A stretch of DNA of 64,000 bases, from assembly GCF_016595215.1 (NCBI RefSeq), contig NZ_JAENHK010000007.1, forward strand, positions 186,001 to 250,000. The letters are read 5' to 3'. Shown here piece after piece: positions 1-9,474 of the stretch. Numbering within the stretch: the first letter of the stretch is position 1; every line of letters begins with the position of its first letter. The position numbers and the translations under genes were made by a program. Below the pieces are notes generated by a model, which saw only the letters and a list, made by a program, of their open reading frames with translations, made no database searches and was not told the origin of the DNA. The DNA comes from Chryseobacterium paridis. GTDB taxonomy: Bacteria > Bacteroidota > Bacteroidia > Flavobacteriales > Weeksellaceae.

Positions 1-725
1 GAGATATGGACTTTAAAGTAACAGGAACTGCAGATGGTATTACAGCTTGTCAAATGGATATTAAAATCCAGGGACTTTCTATGGATATCATGGAGCAGGC
101 TTTAATGCAAGCTAAAGACGGAAGATTACACATCCTTAATAAAATCACTGAAACAATTGCTACACCAAGAGCAGATGTGAAACCTCATGCACCTAAAATG
201 GTGGTTATGGAGATTGCTAAAGACTTTATTGGTGCAGTAATCGGACCTGGTGGAAAAATCATTCAGCAGTTACAGAAAGATACAGATACCGTTATCGCTA
301 TTGAAGAAGTAGGAGAAATCGGACGTATCGAGATTGCAGGAACAGACAGAGAGAAAATCAATGCTGCTGTTGCTAAGATCAACGAGATTACTTTTGTACC
401 TGTAGTAGGTGAAGTATACAAAGGAAAAGTAGTGAAAGTAATGGACTTCGGAGCTTTTGTTGCTATTGCGAAAGGTACTGAGGGTCTTCTTCACATTTCT
501 GAGATTGAATGGTCTCGTTTAGATAAAGTTCCTTACGCAGAAGGTGATGAAGTAGAAGTGAAGTTTATGGGTTATGATGATCGTAAGAAAATGAAGTTAT
601 CCCGTAAAGTTTTGTTGCCAAGACCTCCAAGACCGGAGCAAAAGCCAAGACAAGAAAGACCAGAAGGTGAAAGACCTGCAGCTCAGGCTCCACAGGAAAA
701 TCAAAATCCTTCAACTGAAGCTTAA
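1..725 (+). CDS. pnp: Polyribonucleotide nucleotidyltransferase (PNPase), C-terminal part
   Basis: The reading frame is open at the left edge, so this is the 3' part of the gene. It begins inside the second RNase PH domain ([11 protein letters not shown], a region conserved in all PNPases). A KH domain follows around residues 65-120 of the visible part, with the GPGGK loop. An S1 domain follows at about residues 135-205 ([17 protein letters not shown]). The tail is rich in Pro, Arg and Glu. PNPase degrades RNA 3' to 5' by phosphorolysis in the cytoplasm; KH and S1 bind the RNA. The internal ATG at 6 is a conserved Met, not a start. A strong terminator follows. Identification is very secure. 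Confidence 0.97.
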   Translation, partial: DMDFKVTGTADGITACQMDIKIQGLSMDIMEQALMQAKDGRLHILNKITETIATPRADVKPHAPKMVVMEIAKDFIGAVIGPGGKIIQQLQKDTDTVIAIEEVGEIGRIEIAGTDREKINAAVAKINEITFVPVVGEVYKGKVVKVMDFGAFVAIAKGTEGLLHISEIEWSRLDKVPYAEGDEVEVKFMGYDDRKKMKLSRKVLLPRPPRPEQKPRQERPEGERPAAQAPQENQNPSTEA

Positions 726-743
726 GATTTGAACCTTAATGAT

Positions 744-773
744 AAAAAAATCCCTCTTTTTGAGGGATTTTTT
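744..773 (+). terminator. Bidirectional intrinsic terminator after pnp
   Basis: The hairpin AAATCCCTC / GAGGGATTT has a short T loop, with A-rich sequence on the left and a T run on the right. It can therefore stop both pnp and the converging ABC/M1 gene, whose stop codon is at 775. Confidence 0.9.
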
Positions 774-774
774 G

Positions 775-3700
775 TTATATGGTTTTGAATAACCGATCCA
801 CTTCCTTTTTAGCAGCATCATTTGGACATACTTTATAGAATTCTAAAAGTAAGTCAAGACTTGTTGGTTTTTTAGGATACTGATTATTCAGAAGGAAATT
901 TTTCAAAGCTGTGTTTACTTTTTCTTCTCCAAGTATATCACTTAGTTTTACCATTGCAACAGCTCCTTTGGAATAGGAGATATGTGTATTGTCATTTGTT
1001 ACTCTATAAATGGGTTCATTTTCCGATAACCCTTTCTCATTATCATAAATCTGTTGATGCATTGTTATTCGGTCCATCATTTTTTCTTTTCCGTGCATTT
1101 TCTTATACAACATCATTTCTGTATACATTGCCAACGTTTCGGTAAGCATCACTGAGCCCTGTCTATCATCGGGATTGATTTGGCTGTTTCCCCACCAGAG
1201 ATGGGACAGTTCATGACCGGCGAGTTCATTGATCACATCCTGCTTTTTATCTGCGTAAATATTGGCATGAAAAATCATATCCTCAGGCATAAATATCGCT
1301 GAAGGATATGCGGTAGCAGCAAAGCCTTTTGTGAACGAAGAAATTTCAGCAAAATTGATAGATTGAAACGGATATTTTCCAAAATTGTGAATACAATAAT
1401 CTAAAGTATTTTTAGCATTTTGAATAAGATGGTCTACATTTTCATTATGTTTTTGATGGTAAAATACATTGATAGAAATGCCTTTGTAATGAATGCTTTT
1501 ATGAGCATATTCTGCAGAGGAAACAGCAAAGCGAAACGGAATCTGACTCACTTTATATTTAAAATAAGATCTGTTATCTGTATCCCAATTACTCACAAGA
1601 TCTCCTGTTCCAATTGCTGTTTGCCCCTTTTCGGTCGAAACAGTCATATCAAGATTAATAAAATCTTTCTGGAATACTTCTGGTGCTTCCAGTTTTTTAA
1701 GTTCTGATGCTTTTCCCAGGTTGAACTCTTTTCTTTTTTCCTCATCCTCAATCTCTCTATTTTTTTGATATCCAATAGTAGGATAGTATCGACTGATTCT
1801 CATAAAAGAACCATTTTTAATAATGGCATTGAAAGATTCATGACCATTTACGGCATACCATTGATAGGATAATGTGAAAGCTAAAGTAGCTGTTGTATGA
1901 GGTTGTAGAGGTTGTTTTAAGCGGATCTCATTTGTATCATTGTTGATTTTTTTTGATTCTGAAGAAACCGTAAAAACAGCAGATTGTATTTTTAGGTTAG
2001 GATCAAAATTTAATAGAACCTTATCAATAGGTTTATCAGTGTCATTAATAAGCGTATATTTCCCCTCGATTATATAAGAACTTGTTGAAGGATATAATGT
2101 AATTTCGGTTACAACATCAGTTATACTAGGTTGGGGAATATTTTCGTAAACCCTGAATTTTTTTTCATATTCGGCCGCTTTTGCAATAGCCAGGTCTTCA
2201 TTTTGAGGTATATATCCTTTCATAAAAAGAGACCCGGTAAAAACTCCCAAGGCTAATAAGGTAAGTGTGAAAAATGACTTTTTGATCTCCCACTTTTTAG
2301 TGTTAATTAATGTATTGATCATCCATAAAAAAGCAATTAAACCTACACCCAATAAAAGTCTTTCCAGAAATGGCATGATATAAATCCCATACCCATTGAA
2401 ATCACTGTAAACTCCTTTGAAATCCGAAAATATTCTCAACATAGGATACGGAATAATTTTCTTTGAAGCAGGACCAGCTAGGATAAAAACGGATAAAACA
2501 GAAACACCCAATGCGATAAATCTATTTTTAATAAAGTTATTGACCAATAAAAGAAAAGCCGAAAACAGGATCAATGGAAAAGTATTGAAAAGAATTGTTC
2601 CCCAATAGGCATTCCAATCGATATGAAAATAACCATACCCTAATTGAAAAATAATTCCTTCAAGAATAAGAATTCCGGTAAAATATAATAATAGAATAGC
2701 TGATGAAAAAAGATGTCCTGTTAGTTTATTCCCGGAAAAGAAGGTGCTTTTTTCAATCAGGGAAAATCCTGACAAATGGCTTCTCCAATAAAGATCATTC
2801 ACGAAGTAACACATCACAAGTAATCCGATCAGGTGAAAATTCTCAGAGATGGTGGTGGCCATCAATCCTGAACTTGCATACTTCTGTGGTAAACGGATCC
2901 CCTTTTCAATTTCGGCATACATTTCCATACCTACCGCAAATAATAAAAGGATGGAAACGGCTATAATTGTAATGCTCTTAAATAAGTAAATAAGATCAAT
3001 TTTGGCAAAAGAGAGAATAGATTTGAAAGAAGTTAGATGGGTAAAACTTGATGGTGTAATATGATAATCTGATTGGGTGTGTGAATTAGTAGTAAACGAT
3101 TCGTTTCCCTTTTTAATTCTTTTATTTGAAATGGTAGTGAATGAAAATAAACGATAGGAAAGGAACAAGAATAATCCGGAAATCAGTATGAAAATAAGCC
3201 TGTTCATCAGTAGGTATCCTGAAAAAGGTACCAGGAGTTTATTTTTTTGATGAATGGAATAGTCTTTGGCCTCCAGGAAATAAGCTGATATTCCAAAAGG
3301 ATCCAACAAAGCGGATAGTTGTTGGGTATCTGTAGATTGAGGTAAACTGCCGGCCATAAAAGGGGAATTGGAGAATAATAAAACAATCATGTAGAGGACG
3401 TACAACAATAAACCACCGATTACTACCAATAATTTTCTCTTTGTGCTGAAAGAAATAAAGAATAGAAAACTACATACTACAAGACAATTGAGAAAGCCAA
3501 AAATAAAAAGCGAATATATATAATACCAAAGATTGTAATAAGGTTGAATTTCACTTCCGGTTCTCATATTCTGACCTACGGCAAAACCGCCTATTAATAG
3601 TATAAAACTAATAAAGGTTTGTAGTAAATAGATGGTAAATTTGCCTTTTAAATAACTCCATTTGGAGAATGGAAATGAAAAAAGAATGCTGTCAAATTTC

Positions 3701-3942
3701 GAATCCCAATCTTTAAAAAGCTGTTTTCCAGCATAAATAATGGCAAAAAATATGATAGATAAGCTCAGTATTCCGATCATAAAACCAATCGTATAAGGTG
3801 AGTTAAGGAAAATGCCTTCACCAACACTAAGGTTGAACTGGTTTCCACAAAAAATTCCAAGAAATAGCAGGATTAAGCCAATAAGATAACTTGGCCAATG
3901 CTTACTGCTGCGTTTGGCTTCAAATAAAAATATAGTATTCAT
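775..3942 (-). CDS. ABC-2 type permease fused to an M1-family (gluzincin) aminopeptidase
   Basis: The protein has 1055 residues. The N-terminal half (about 1-580) has roughly a dozen hydrophobic segments in two sets, like an ABC-2 exporter permease. After a further membrane segment the C-terminal half is a periplasm-facing M1 metallopeptidase: HELSHLWWG is the HExxH zinc site and LTETLA supplies the likely third ligand, two residues further away than in standard M1 enzymes (LNEGFA). No clear GAMEN exopeptidase motif is visible; GFAATAYPS stands near its usual place, so true aminopeptidase activity is uncertain. The fusion architecture is known in Bacteroidota. The ATPase gene lies immediately upstream, 2 nt away, so the two form an exporter operon of unknown substrate. 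Confidence 0.88.
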   Translation of the reverse strand: MNTIFLFEAKRSSKHWPSYLIGLILLFLGIFCGNQFNLSVGEGIFLNSPYTIGFMIGILSLSIIFFAIIYAGKQLFKDWDSKFDSILFSFPFSKWSYLKGKFTIYLLQTFISFILLIGGFAVGQNMRTGSEIQPYYNLWYYIYSLFIFGFLNCLVVCSFLFFISFSTKRKLLVVIGGLLLYVLYMIVLLFSNSPFMAGSLPQSTDTQQLSALLDPFGISAYFLEAKDYSIHQKNKLLVPFSGYLLMNRLIFILISGLFLFLSYRLFSFTTISNKRIKKGNESFTTNSHTQSDYHITPSSFTHLTSFKSILSFAKIDLIYLFKSITIIAVSILLLFAVGMEMYAEIEKGIRLPQKYASSGLMATTISENFHLIGLLVMCYFVNDLYWRSHLSGFSLIEKSTFFSGNKLTGHLFSSAILLLYFTGILILEGIIFQLGYGYFHIDWNAYWGTILFNTFPLILFSAFLLLVNNFIKNRFIALGVSVLSVFILAGPASKKIIPYPMLRIFSDFKGVYSDFNGYGIYIMPFLERLLLGVGLIAFLWMINTLINTKKWEIKKSFFTLTLLALGVFTGSLFMKGYIPQNEDLAIAKAAEYEKKFRVYENIPQPSITDVVTEITLYPSTSSYIIEGKYTLINDTDKPIDKVLLNFDPNLKIQSAVFTVSSESKKINNDTNEIRLKQPLQPHTTATLAFTLSYQWYAVNGHESFNAIIKNGSFMRISRYYPTIGYQKNREIEDEEKRKEFNLGKASELKKLEAPEVFQKDFINLDMTVSTEKGQTAIGTGDLVSNWDTDNRSYFKYKVSQIPFRFAVSSAEYAHKSIHYKGISINVFYHQKHNENVDHLIQNAKNTLDYCIHNFGKYPFQSINFAEISSFTKGFAATAYPSAIFMPEDMIFHANIYADKKQDVINELAGHELSHLWWGNSQINPDDRQGSVMLTETLAMYTEMMLYKKMHGKEKMMDRITMHQQIYDNEKGLSENEPIYRVTNDNTHISYSKGAVAMVKLSDILGEEKVNTALKNFLLNNQYPKKPTSLDLLLEFYKVCPNDAAKKEVDRLFKTI

Positions 3943-3944
3943 GA

Positions 3945-4817
3945 TTATGGTTTTTGAGAGAGAGTATGAAAGTAAACATGTTCCAGAAGAGGGGAAACAG
4001 GAGTGAAGTCTTCTGGCTGCTTTTCAGAAAATGTAGTAATGTACAATTCTCTTTCGATCAGTTGTTGGCTGATGATCTGATAGTTTGATTGACAGGATTC
4101 CCATTCATCTTTACGAATAGGTTTGGACCAGATTCTGTTTTGTAACTCAGCAATAAGTTCATTCGGTTTTCCTTTTCGGAGAAGCTGACCTTTGTGCATA
4201 ATAGCCATTTCTGAGCATAAATTTCTAACATCTTCCACAAGATGGGTAGAAAGGATGACAATAACATCTTTACTGATATCATTCAATAAAGAATTGAAAC
4301 GGTTACGCTCTTCAGGATCCAGACCAGCTGTCGGCTCATCTACTATAATGATCTTTGGATTTCCCAATAAAGCCTGAGCAACTCCAAAACGTTGCTTCAT
4401 ACCACCAGAAAAAGTATGAACTTCCTTATTCCTGAAATCAAGTAAATTCACCTTTTCCAATAAATTCAGGATCTGATTTTTACGTTCAGAATGCTCTTTT
4501 ATTCCTTTTAAAACAGCAATATGATTCAATAGATCATAAGCTGAGACTTTTGGGTAAACTCCGAAGTCCTGTGGCAGGAATCCAAGGTTTTGTTTGATAA
4601 AATTGGGATCCTTGGAAATATCAACACCATTAAAAATGATGTTTCCTGAACTGGGTTTCTGTAATCCAACAATTGTTTTCATTAAAGAAGATTTCCCAGC
4701 TCCGTTAGGCCCCAGTAAGCCGAACATCCCGTTTCCGATTTCCAATGATAGGTCTTTAATAGCCTGAAAACCATTTTTATAGGTAAGGCTAAGATTGTTA
4801 ATAGATAGTGTATTCAT
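3945..4817 (-). CDS. ABC transporter ATP-binding protein
   Basis: The complete nucleotide-binding domain shows Walker A GPNGAGKSS, Q-loop (LPQDFG), signature FSGGMKQR, Walker B IIIVDEPTAGLD and H-loop LSTHLVEDV. The C-terminal 80 residues are a variable extension typical of ABC-2 exporters. The ATG at 4817 (MNTLSINNLS) is chosen over the longer reading from 4859, because the extra 14 residues match no family and the domain starts right after 4817. It powers the permease/M1 peptidase encoded 2 nt downstream and is probably cotranscribed with it. Substrate unknown. Confidence 0.9.
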   Translation of the reverse strand: MNTLSINNLSLTYKNGFQAIKDLSLEIGNGMFGLLGPNGAGKSSLMKTIVGLQKPSSGNIIFNGVDISKDPNFIKQNLGFLPQDFGVYPKVSAYDLLNHIAVLKGIKEHSERKNQILNLLEKVNLLDFRNKEVHTFSGGMKQRFGVAQALLGNPKIIIVDEPTAGLDPEERNRFNSLLNDISKDVIVILSTHLVEDVRNLCSEMAIMHKGQLLRKGKPNELIAELQNRIWSKPIRKDEWESCQSNYQIISQQLIERELYITTFSEKQPEDFTPVSPLLEHVYFHTLSQKP

Positions 4818-4990
4818 AATCTTGAGTTTGGGTAATAGAATAACCGGCAATGTTTCCATTGCTTTGTAAATGTTGAAAATTAATGTGTTGATGTATTTAT
4901 GTATTCATGAGAATGGGGAATTGAAAAATGGAAAGTTGAAAGTTGAAAGTGAAAAGATGGGTTTGAGTTATGAATTATAAGTTATAAGTT

Positions 4991-5039
4991 ATGAATTATG
5001 AATTATGAATTATGAATTATGAATTATGAATTATGAATT
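4991..5039. repeat. Perfect heptamer tandem repeat (ATGAATT) x7
   Basis: Seven consecutive copies of ATGAATT occupy 49 nt, preceded by degenerate ATAAGTT and AAAGTTGA units from about 4925. This lies in the 313-nt gap between the ABC ATPase and the HTH gene. No coding potential is seen. Confidence 0.92.
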
Positions 5040-5046
5040 ATTTTTG

Positions 5047-5085
5047 CTAAACCCTAAACCCTAAACCCTAAACCCTAAACCCTAA
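5047..5085. repeat. Telomere-like heptamer repeat (CCCTAAA)n, about 5.5 copies
   Basis: Right after the ATGAATT array comes a second perfect heptamer array, CCCTAAA, the same unit as plant-type telomeres on the complementary strand (TTTAGGG). It continues as degenerate C-rich words (CCTCTCACCCCGAACCTCCC) to about 5135. It is internal to a bacterial chromosome, so the resemblance is probably coincidental slippage. Confidence 0.92.
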
Positions 5086-5130
5086 TCTCATACCTCTCAC
5101 CCCGAACCTCCCAACTCGAACCCCGCATCC

Positions 5131-5334
5131 CTACTCCCTATACTCCAGAATATCCCCAGGTTGGCATTCCAGGATTTTGCAAATTGCCTCCAGGGTATCA
5201 AAACGGACACCTTTGGCTTTCCCTGTTTTTAGGATGGATAAATTGACGGGAGTGATTCCTAATTTTTCTGCCAATTCTTTACTCTGCATTTTTCGTTTGG
5301 CAAGCATCACATCTAAGTTGACTATAATTGGCAT
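5131..5334 (-). CDS. Small Cro/C1-type HTH transcriptional regulator (YozG-like)
   Basis: A 67-residue protein, almost entirely one helix-turn-helix domain (KELAEKLGITPVNLSILKTGKAKGVRFDTLEAICKIL is split here as KELAEKLGITPVNLSI and FDTLEAICKIL). It ends with the PGDILEY signature of this subfamily. The ATG at 5334 (MPIIVNLD) is chosen because it lies one base after the stop of the DUF2975 gene. Such regulators are regularly encoded right after DUF2975 membrane proteins and probably act with them as an autoregulated pair. DNA target unknown. Confidence 0.88.
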   Translation of the reverse strand: MPIIVNLDVMLAKRKMQSKELAEKLGITPVNLSILKTGKAKGVRFDTLEAICKILECQPGDILEYRE

Positions 5335-5335
5335 A

Positions 5336-5851
5336 TTATATAAATAAGTCTTGTTCGTTTTGCAAATGTAGTCCTTGCTTAAAGATATTAGCAAGAAACA
5401 GACAGAAAATTCCTAACATGAAATGGATAAAAACCAATCCCCATATCATACTTTCCACCTCTACAAAAAAACTTGCTATAATGACAATAGGAAGAGGAAA
5501 GAAGATATTATATATGTAAAATCTTTTAAGTTGAAGAATATTTTTCTCATTGAATAATTTTGCTTGAAAAAATACCTTGAAAACACTCGCCGAAAACCAG
5601 AAAAAGATACCGTAGGTCACTAAAACAGTCATAAATGAAAAGAAAATATACGGATAATTATTTTCAATATTCAGAAAAGGCTGGTTTGTAAAAGGAAAAT
5701 TAATGTGAAGAAATTTATTTTCTTTATAAGGAGTGATGGCAATGCCAGTCATCAGGCAGAAGACAGAATAAATTGCCGTTAGCAGGTAGCCCGCCGATAA
5801 AACAAGACAGAGATAATAAAGAATTCTTGAAATAATTTTAGTCTGGTTCAT
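5336..5851 (-). CDS. DUF2975 family membrane protein
   Basis: A 171-residue protein with about four hydrophobic segments (near residues 12-35, 65-90, 110-130 and 135-160), a common layout for DUF2975. Function is unknown. It is the first gene of a two-gene unit: its TAA is followed after one base by the ATG of the HTH regulator, so translation is probably coupled. A Bacteroidota promoter lies just upstream (5875-5903). The partnership with a YozG-like regulator suggests a sensor or regulator role, which is inference. Confidence 0.82.
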   Translation of the reverse strand: MNQTKIISRILYYLCLVLSAGYLLTAIYSVFCLMTGIAITPYKENKFLHINFPFTNQPFLNIENNYPYIFFSFMTVLVTYGIFFWFSASVFKVFFQAKLFNEKNILQLKRFYIYNIFFPLPIVIIASFFVEVESMIWGLVFIHFMLGIFCLFLANIFKQGLHLQNEQDLFI

Positions 5852-5874
5852 AACATGATGATTAATTAATAATG

Positions 5875-5903
5875 CAAATGTATAATTAATTATCGTAAAA
5901 CAA
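5875..5903 (-). promoter_or_regulatory. Bacteroidota-type promoter for the DUF2975-HTH unit
   Basis: Read on the minus strand: TTG (5901-5903), 18-nt spacer, TACATTTG (5875-5882). This matches TTG-N17-23-TAnnTTTG, and the start codon is 24 nt downstream. The surrounding AT-rich stretch has partial TAATTAAT palindromes. Confidence 0.65.
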
Positions 5904-5942
5904 TAATTAATTTAAATTTTATTTTAAAAAATTAATAAATAA

Positions 5943-5968
5943 AAAGCCTCCGACAACTCGAAGGCTTT
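5943..5968 (-). terminator. Intrinsic terminator after the secreted ChaN-like gene
   Basis: Stem AAAGCCT / AGGCTTT with a 12-nt loop, followed on the minus strand by a T-rich run. It lies about 95 nt past the stop at 6062. Confidence 0.65.
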
Positions 5969-6061
5969 GTTAATAGGCGTAAAGTATTGCTTTTTCCTAT
6001 TTACTATCATGAACAATTGTTATCTGAAATAACCCAAAGTAAATAAAAACAGAATATGTCG

Positions 6062-7261
6062 CTAAACAACTATTTTTTGAGCAGTTACTTTGGGTATAAT
6101 AATCAAATAATCGTAACCACTCAATAAATTTTTAAGCGTGGACGATTTTACTGAAGTTTTTTGTTTTTTGATCTCTTCATTGATCTTGGTGAGATCAAAT
6201 AAAAGCCATTGATTTTCTTTATTCACCAATCTATAAAACGGTCTTAAGAAAAGAACATATTCAGCATCATTGCTATCGGAGAAAAAAGAACCGGTCTTTC
6301 CTGATTTTTGTATAATAGCGATATGCAAAGATTTTTCCTTTTCCGATCCGGCTAAAGAAGATGCGAGATTTCCAATATCAGAACTATTTTGTAATAAGCT
6401 TTTATCTCGGGCTGCATGGTTAGCTCCAAACTTAAATAAGTTTCTTTTTCCTTTAATTTTATCAAGGTTTTCCAGAAAATTCTCCTTCATTGAGGAGGTT
6501 CTCAAAAAATTGGATTCGGCTTCTTTTTCATTATTTTCGAGAACATATATTTCGTTGCTTATTTTCAGTTTATTGATGGCACGGTATTCATAGTCAGATA
6601 ATTCTAATTTTTGAAGCTGCATAAGATTCTTACCCAGATCATTAGAAAATAGATAAGGACGATTGGAGCCATCTTCAAGCGGAGACTGATTCACTTCTTT
6701 TTTATAACGATCCCATCGGGCCGTGGATTCCTTTAATAAAGCCTCATATTTTGCTTTTGCTAATGGATTGGATGTTCTTTTAATTAATTCCTGGAAAATA
6801 ACCGCATCAGAATTATAATAAACCTGATCAAGACCTATAACGGTCTTATTGTTCTGGAAAAAATAATCTAAGAGGTCATGATCTTTATCAAATGAAAAAA
6901 ATGAAAATTTACCATTCGAGTTAGAAACAATAGATTGGTATTCTCTATTTTTCTCACAATCCTTTTTAAGGATGTCAATAGTAAACTGGTCAGTTTCTGT
7001 AATGTAATTATCAAAGTTGATATGATTAGTAAGATAGCTTGTGAAATCTAGAACTTCATTGTTAAGATGGTCCTCACCAATTAAAACATATTTATGTTGT
7101 GCAATGGTCTCAGTCAGGTTACGAATTCCTTCACCCGAGAAATGATTATTCTCGAAATTGATGATTTGATAGTGTTGTGAAGCAATTTTAGTAACTAAAG
7201 AATCTTGAGCCTGAACAGTACAGGCTAACAAGAAAATCGTTATAAAATAGATAACCTTCAT
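6062..7261 (-). CDS. Secreted ChaN/erythromycin-esterase-like protein of unknown function
   Basis: A 399-residue protein with an N-terminal export signal; LLAC at residues 11-14 could be a lipobox, or cleavage may follow VQAQ. The segment VLIGEDHLNNEVLDF, then an acidic motif about 30 residues later (YITETDQF), and later KFGANHAA, resemble the GExH...E...H pattern of the ChaN/EreA-like fold. I did not recognise a precise family. Monocistronic, with a TAAATTTG box at 7273-7280. Substrate unknown; resistance to macrolides should not be assumed. Confidence 0.6.
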   Translation of the reverse strand: MKVIYFITIFLLACTVQAQDSLVTKIASQHYQIINFENNHFSGEGIRNLTETIAQHKYVLIGEDHLNNEVLDFTSYLTNHINFDNYITETDQFTIDILKKDCEKNREYQSIVSNSNGKFSFFSFDKDHDLLDYFFQNNKTVIGLDQVYYNSDAVIFQELIKRTSNPLAKAKYEALLKESTARWDRYKKEVNQSPLEDGSNRPYLFSNDLGKNLMQLQKLELSDYEYRAINKLKISNEIYVLENNEKEAESNFLRTSSMKENFLENLDKIKGKRNLFKFGANHAARDKSLLQNSSDIGNLASSLAGSEKEKSLHIAIIQKSGKTGSFFSDSNDAEYVLFLRPFYRLVNKENQWLLFDLTKINEEIKKQKTSVKSSTLKNLLSGYDYLIIIPKVTAQKIVV

Positions 7262-7272
7262 TATTTTTCTTA

Positions 7273-7280
7273 CAAATTTA
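7273..7280 (-). promoter_or_regulatory. -7 promoter box TAAATTTG
   Basis: A perfect TAnnTTTG match on the minus strand, 11 nt before the start codon at 7261. This implies a very short leader. Confidence 0.5.
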
Positions 7281-7366
7281 AATTTCTACGCAGCGCAAAA
7301 ATTGTAAAAATGTAAAGGGAAATATCATTGCAAGGAACACACAACGAAGCAGTCTCTAAATTAACC

Positions 7367-8437
7367 TCAAATGGTTAATTTATGGTATAACTGTTCCCTT
7401 ATTTCAACCAGGATTTTCGTAGTCCTTTTCAAATCCGGTTCTGCTGGTAGAGTAGAGATTGAATAATAATGCTCTATAGACTTGATAAGATCTTCAGCCT
7501 TTTTCATAACATGATCATAAGACCAGTTCCCGGCTTTGATATCCAGTAATTCATCTCGATTTTCAACACGGATCTGCATTGAACCTGTTTTAAAGATATG
7601 CTCACAAGACTGTAATAGACGAATGGTATGCATCATGTTTTTGCTATCATAATTTTGTCCATGATTTTGATTCACATTGTAACGATCTTCATTTCGCTCA
7701 GAAACCCATTTCCAATATTCTTTATAATCCTTGCAATAGGTAGAATAAGCATCCAGATTACAAAATAAATATGCTACAGACTTTTCCTCTTTTGGAATTG
7801 AAGATACTGAAACCTGGTTAGCTTCTTCATTTTGAATAATTCCTTTATAACCTAATGAATAATTTTCATCGTAGAATAAAGCAAACATACCTTTCGTATG
7901 ATCAATGGCAGATAGTCCACATTTTTCCTGAGTTTTATGAGCTCTCGAAAGCCATTCTTTTAGAGGTAGTGAACTGCTATTCTCAAGAATAAAACAGAAA
8001 TCAAGTATAGATTTCCTTTCCTTTTCTACTGGATTCAGGATTTTCTTATTGAGACCCTTCGCTTTTTTAATCTGCGAAATGGCATATCCTGCAAAAGTAT
8101 CTTTACATAATTTGGAAAGAAAATCTTCAGGTTTTAAAAGATCTATTAAAGAATGTTTCTTTTGTATACAATCTTCAGGACTTGCCAAAATCTCCAGAAT
8201 ATTGGGGTTATTCTTTTGCAGCAACTCTATCAGCCTTCCAATTTCATAATAGGTAATATCATCCGTTTCATTGGAAATCTGCGGAATATAATTGAGTCCG
8301 AAAAAATCTTCTTTTGGTATGTAGTATATCCCCCGGATATCAGTATCTGAATTTTCCGTTGCCAATCCGAAAGCACGGCTTCCGGAAATGGCTTCGAAAA
8401 GGATGAGGTTTTGGGTTGTAAGATCCTTGATTGTCAT
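7367..8437 (-). CDS. RlaP-type nucleotidyltransferase, RNA-repair associated (first paralogue)
   Basis: A 356-residue protein. The N-terminus carries a polymerase-beta-type nucleotidyltransferase signature: ISGSRAFGLATENSDTDIRG gives the GS helix and the paired metal-binding aspartates. The remainder is a helical region that fits the PF10127/COG3541 family (RlaP, RNA-ligase-associated polymerase). Members are thought to add nucleotides to damaged RNA ends before sealing by RtcB. It is the last gene of the minus-strand RNA-repair cluster, 66 nt after the second nucleotidyltransferase. RNA substrate not known. Confidence 0.85.
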   Translation of the reverse strand: MTIKDLTTQNLILFEAISGSRAFGLATENSDTDIRGIYYIPKEDFFGLNYIPQISNETDDITYYEIGRLIELLQKNNPNILEILASPEDCIQKKHSLIDLLKPEDFLSKLCKDTFAGYAISQIKKAKGLNKKILNPVEKERKSILDFCFILENSSSLPLKEWLSRAHKTQEKCGLSAIDHTKGMFALFYDENYSLGYKGIIQNEEANQVSVSSIPKEEKSVAYLFCNLDAYSTYCKDYKEYWKWVSERNEDRYNVNQNHGQNYDSKNMMHTIRLLQSCEHIFKTGSMQIRVENRDELLDIKAGNWSYDHVMKKAEDLIKSIEHYYSISTLPAEPDLKRTTKILVEIREQLYHKLTI

Positions 8438-8503
8438 GATGATTTGTTATTATTAATGTGTTTTTTCAGCGCTTTAATATATTGAAATACCTGCAGCTTT
8501 TTT

Positions 8504-9309
<806 letters not shown>

Positions 9310-9390
9310 ATCTTTTTTATAGATGAAAAAATTGTTTGATTATAAAAATTGGGGTCTTCAGAAATAGGTAAATCACTTATAATAATTAAT

Positions 9391-9454
9391 CTCTCGCTGA
9401 TTAAACGGATTAACAAATGATAAAAATCTGCGTTATCTGCTAAATCAGCGAGAG
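9391..9454. repeat. Inverted repeat, 12-bp arms (CTCTCGCTGATT)
   Basis: CTCTCGCTGATT (9391-9402) and AATCAGCGAGAG (9443-9454) are perfect inverted arms. Related words (CTGCG...CGCGAG, CTGCGAGAG) occur at 11591-11628 and around 43400-43430, so this is a dispersed small palindromic element. It also lies where a terminator for the 586-residue gene would be expected, but no T run follows. Confidence 0.75.
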
Positions 9455-9474
9455 AAAAATATTTACTATTGCAT

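Noticed and set aside
4991..5085. CRISPR array or genuine telomere
   Set aside because: Units are only seven bases with no spacers, and the CCCTAAA array is short and internal to the chromosome.
6062..7261. Erythromycin resistance gene
   Set aside because: Only a distant ChaN/EreA-like pattern is visible; an exported protein with this divergence does not support a resistance call.
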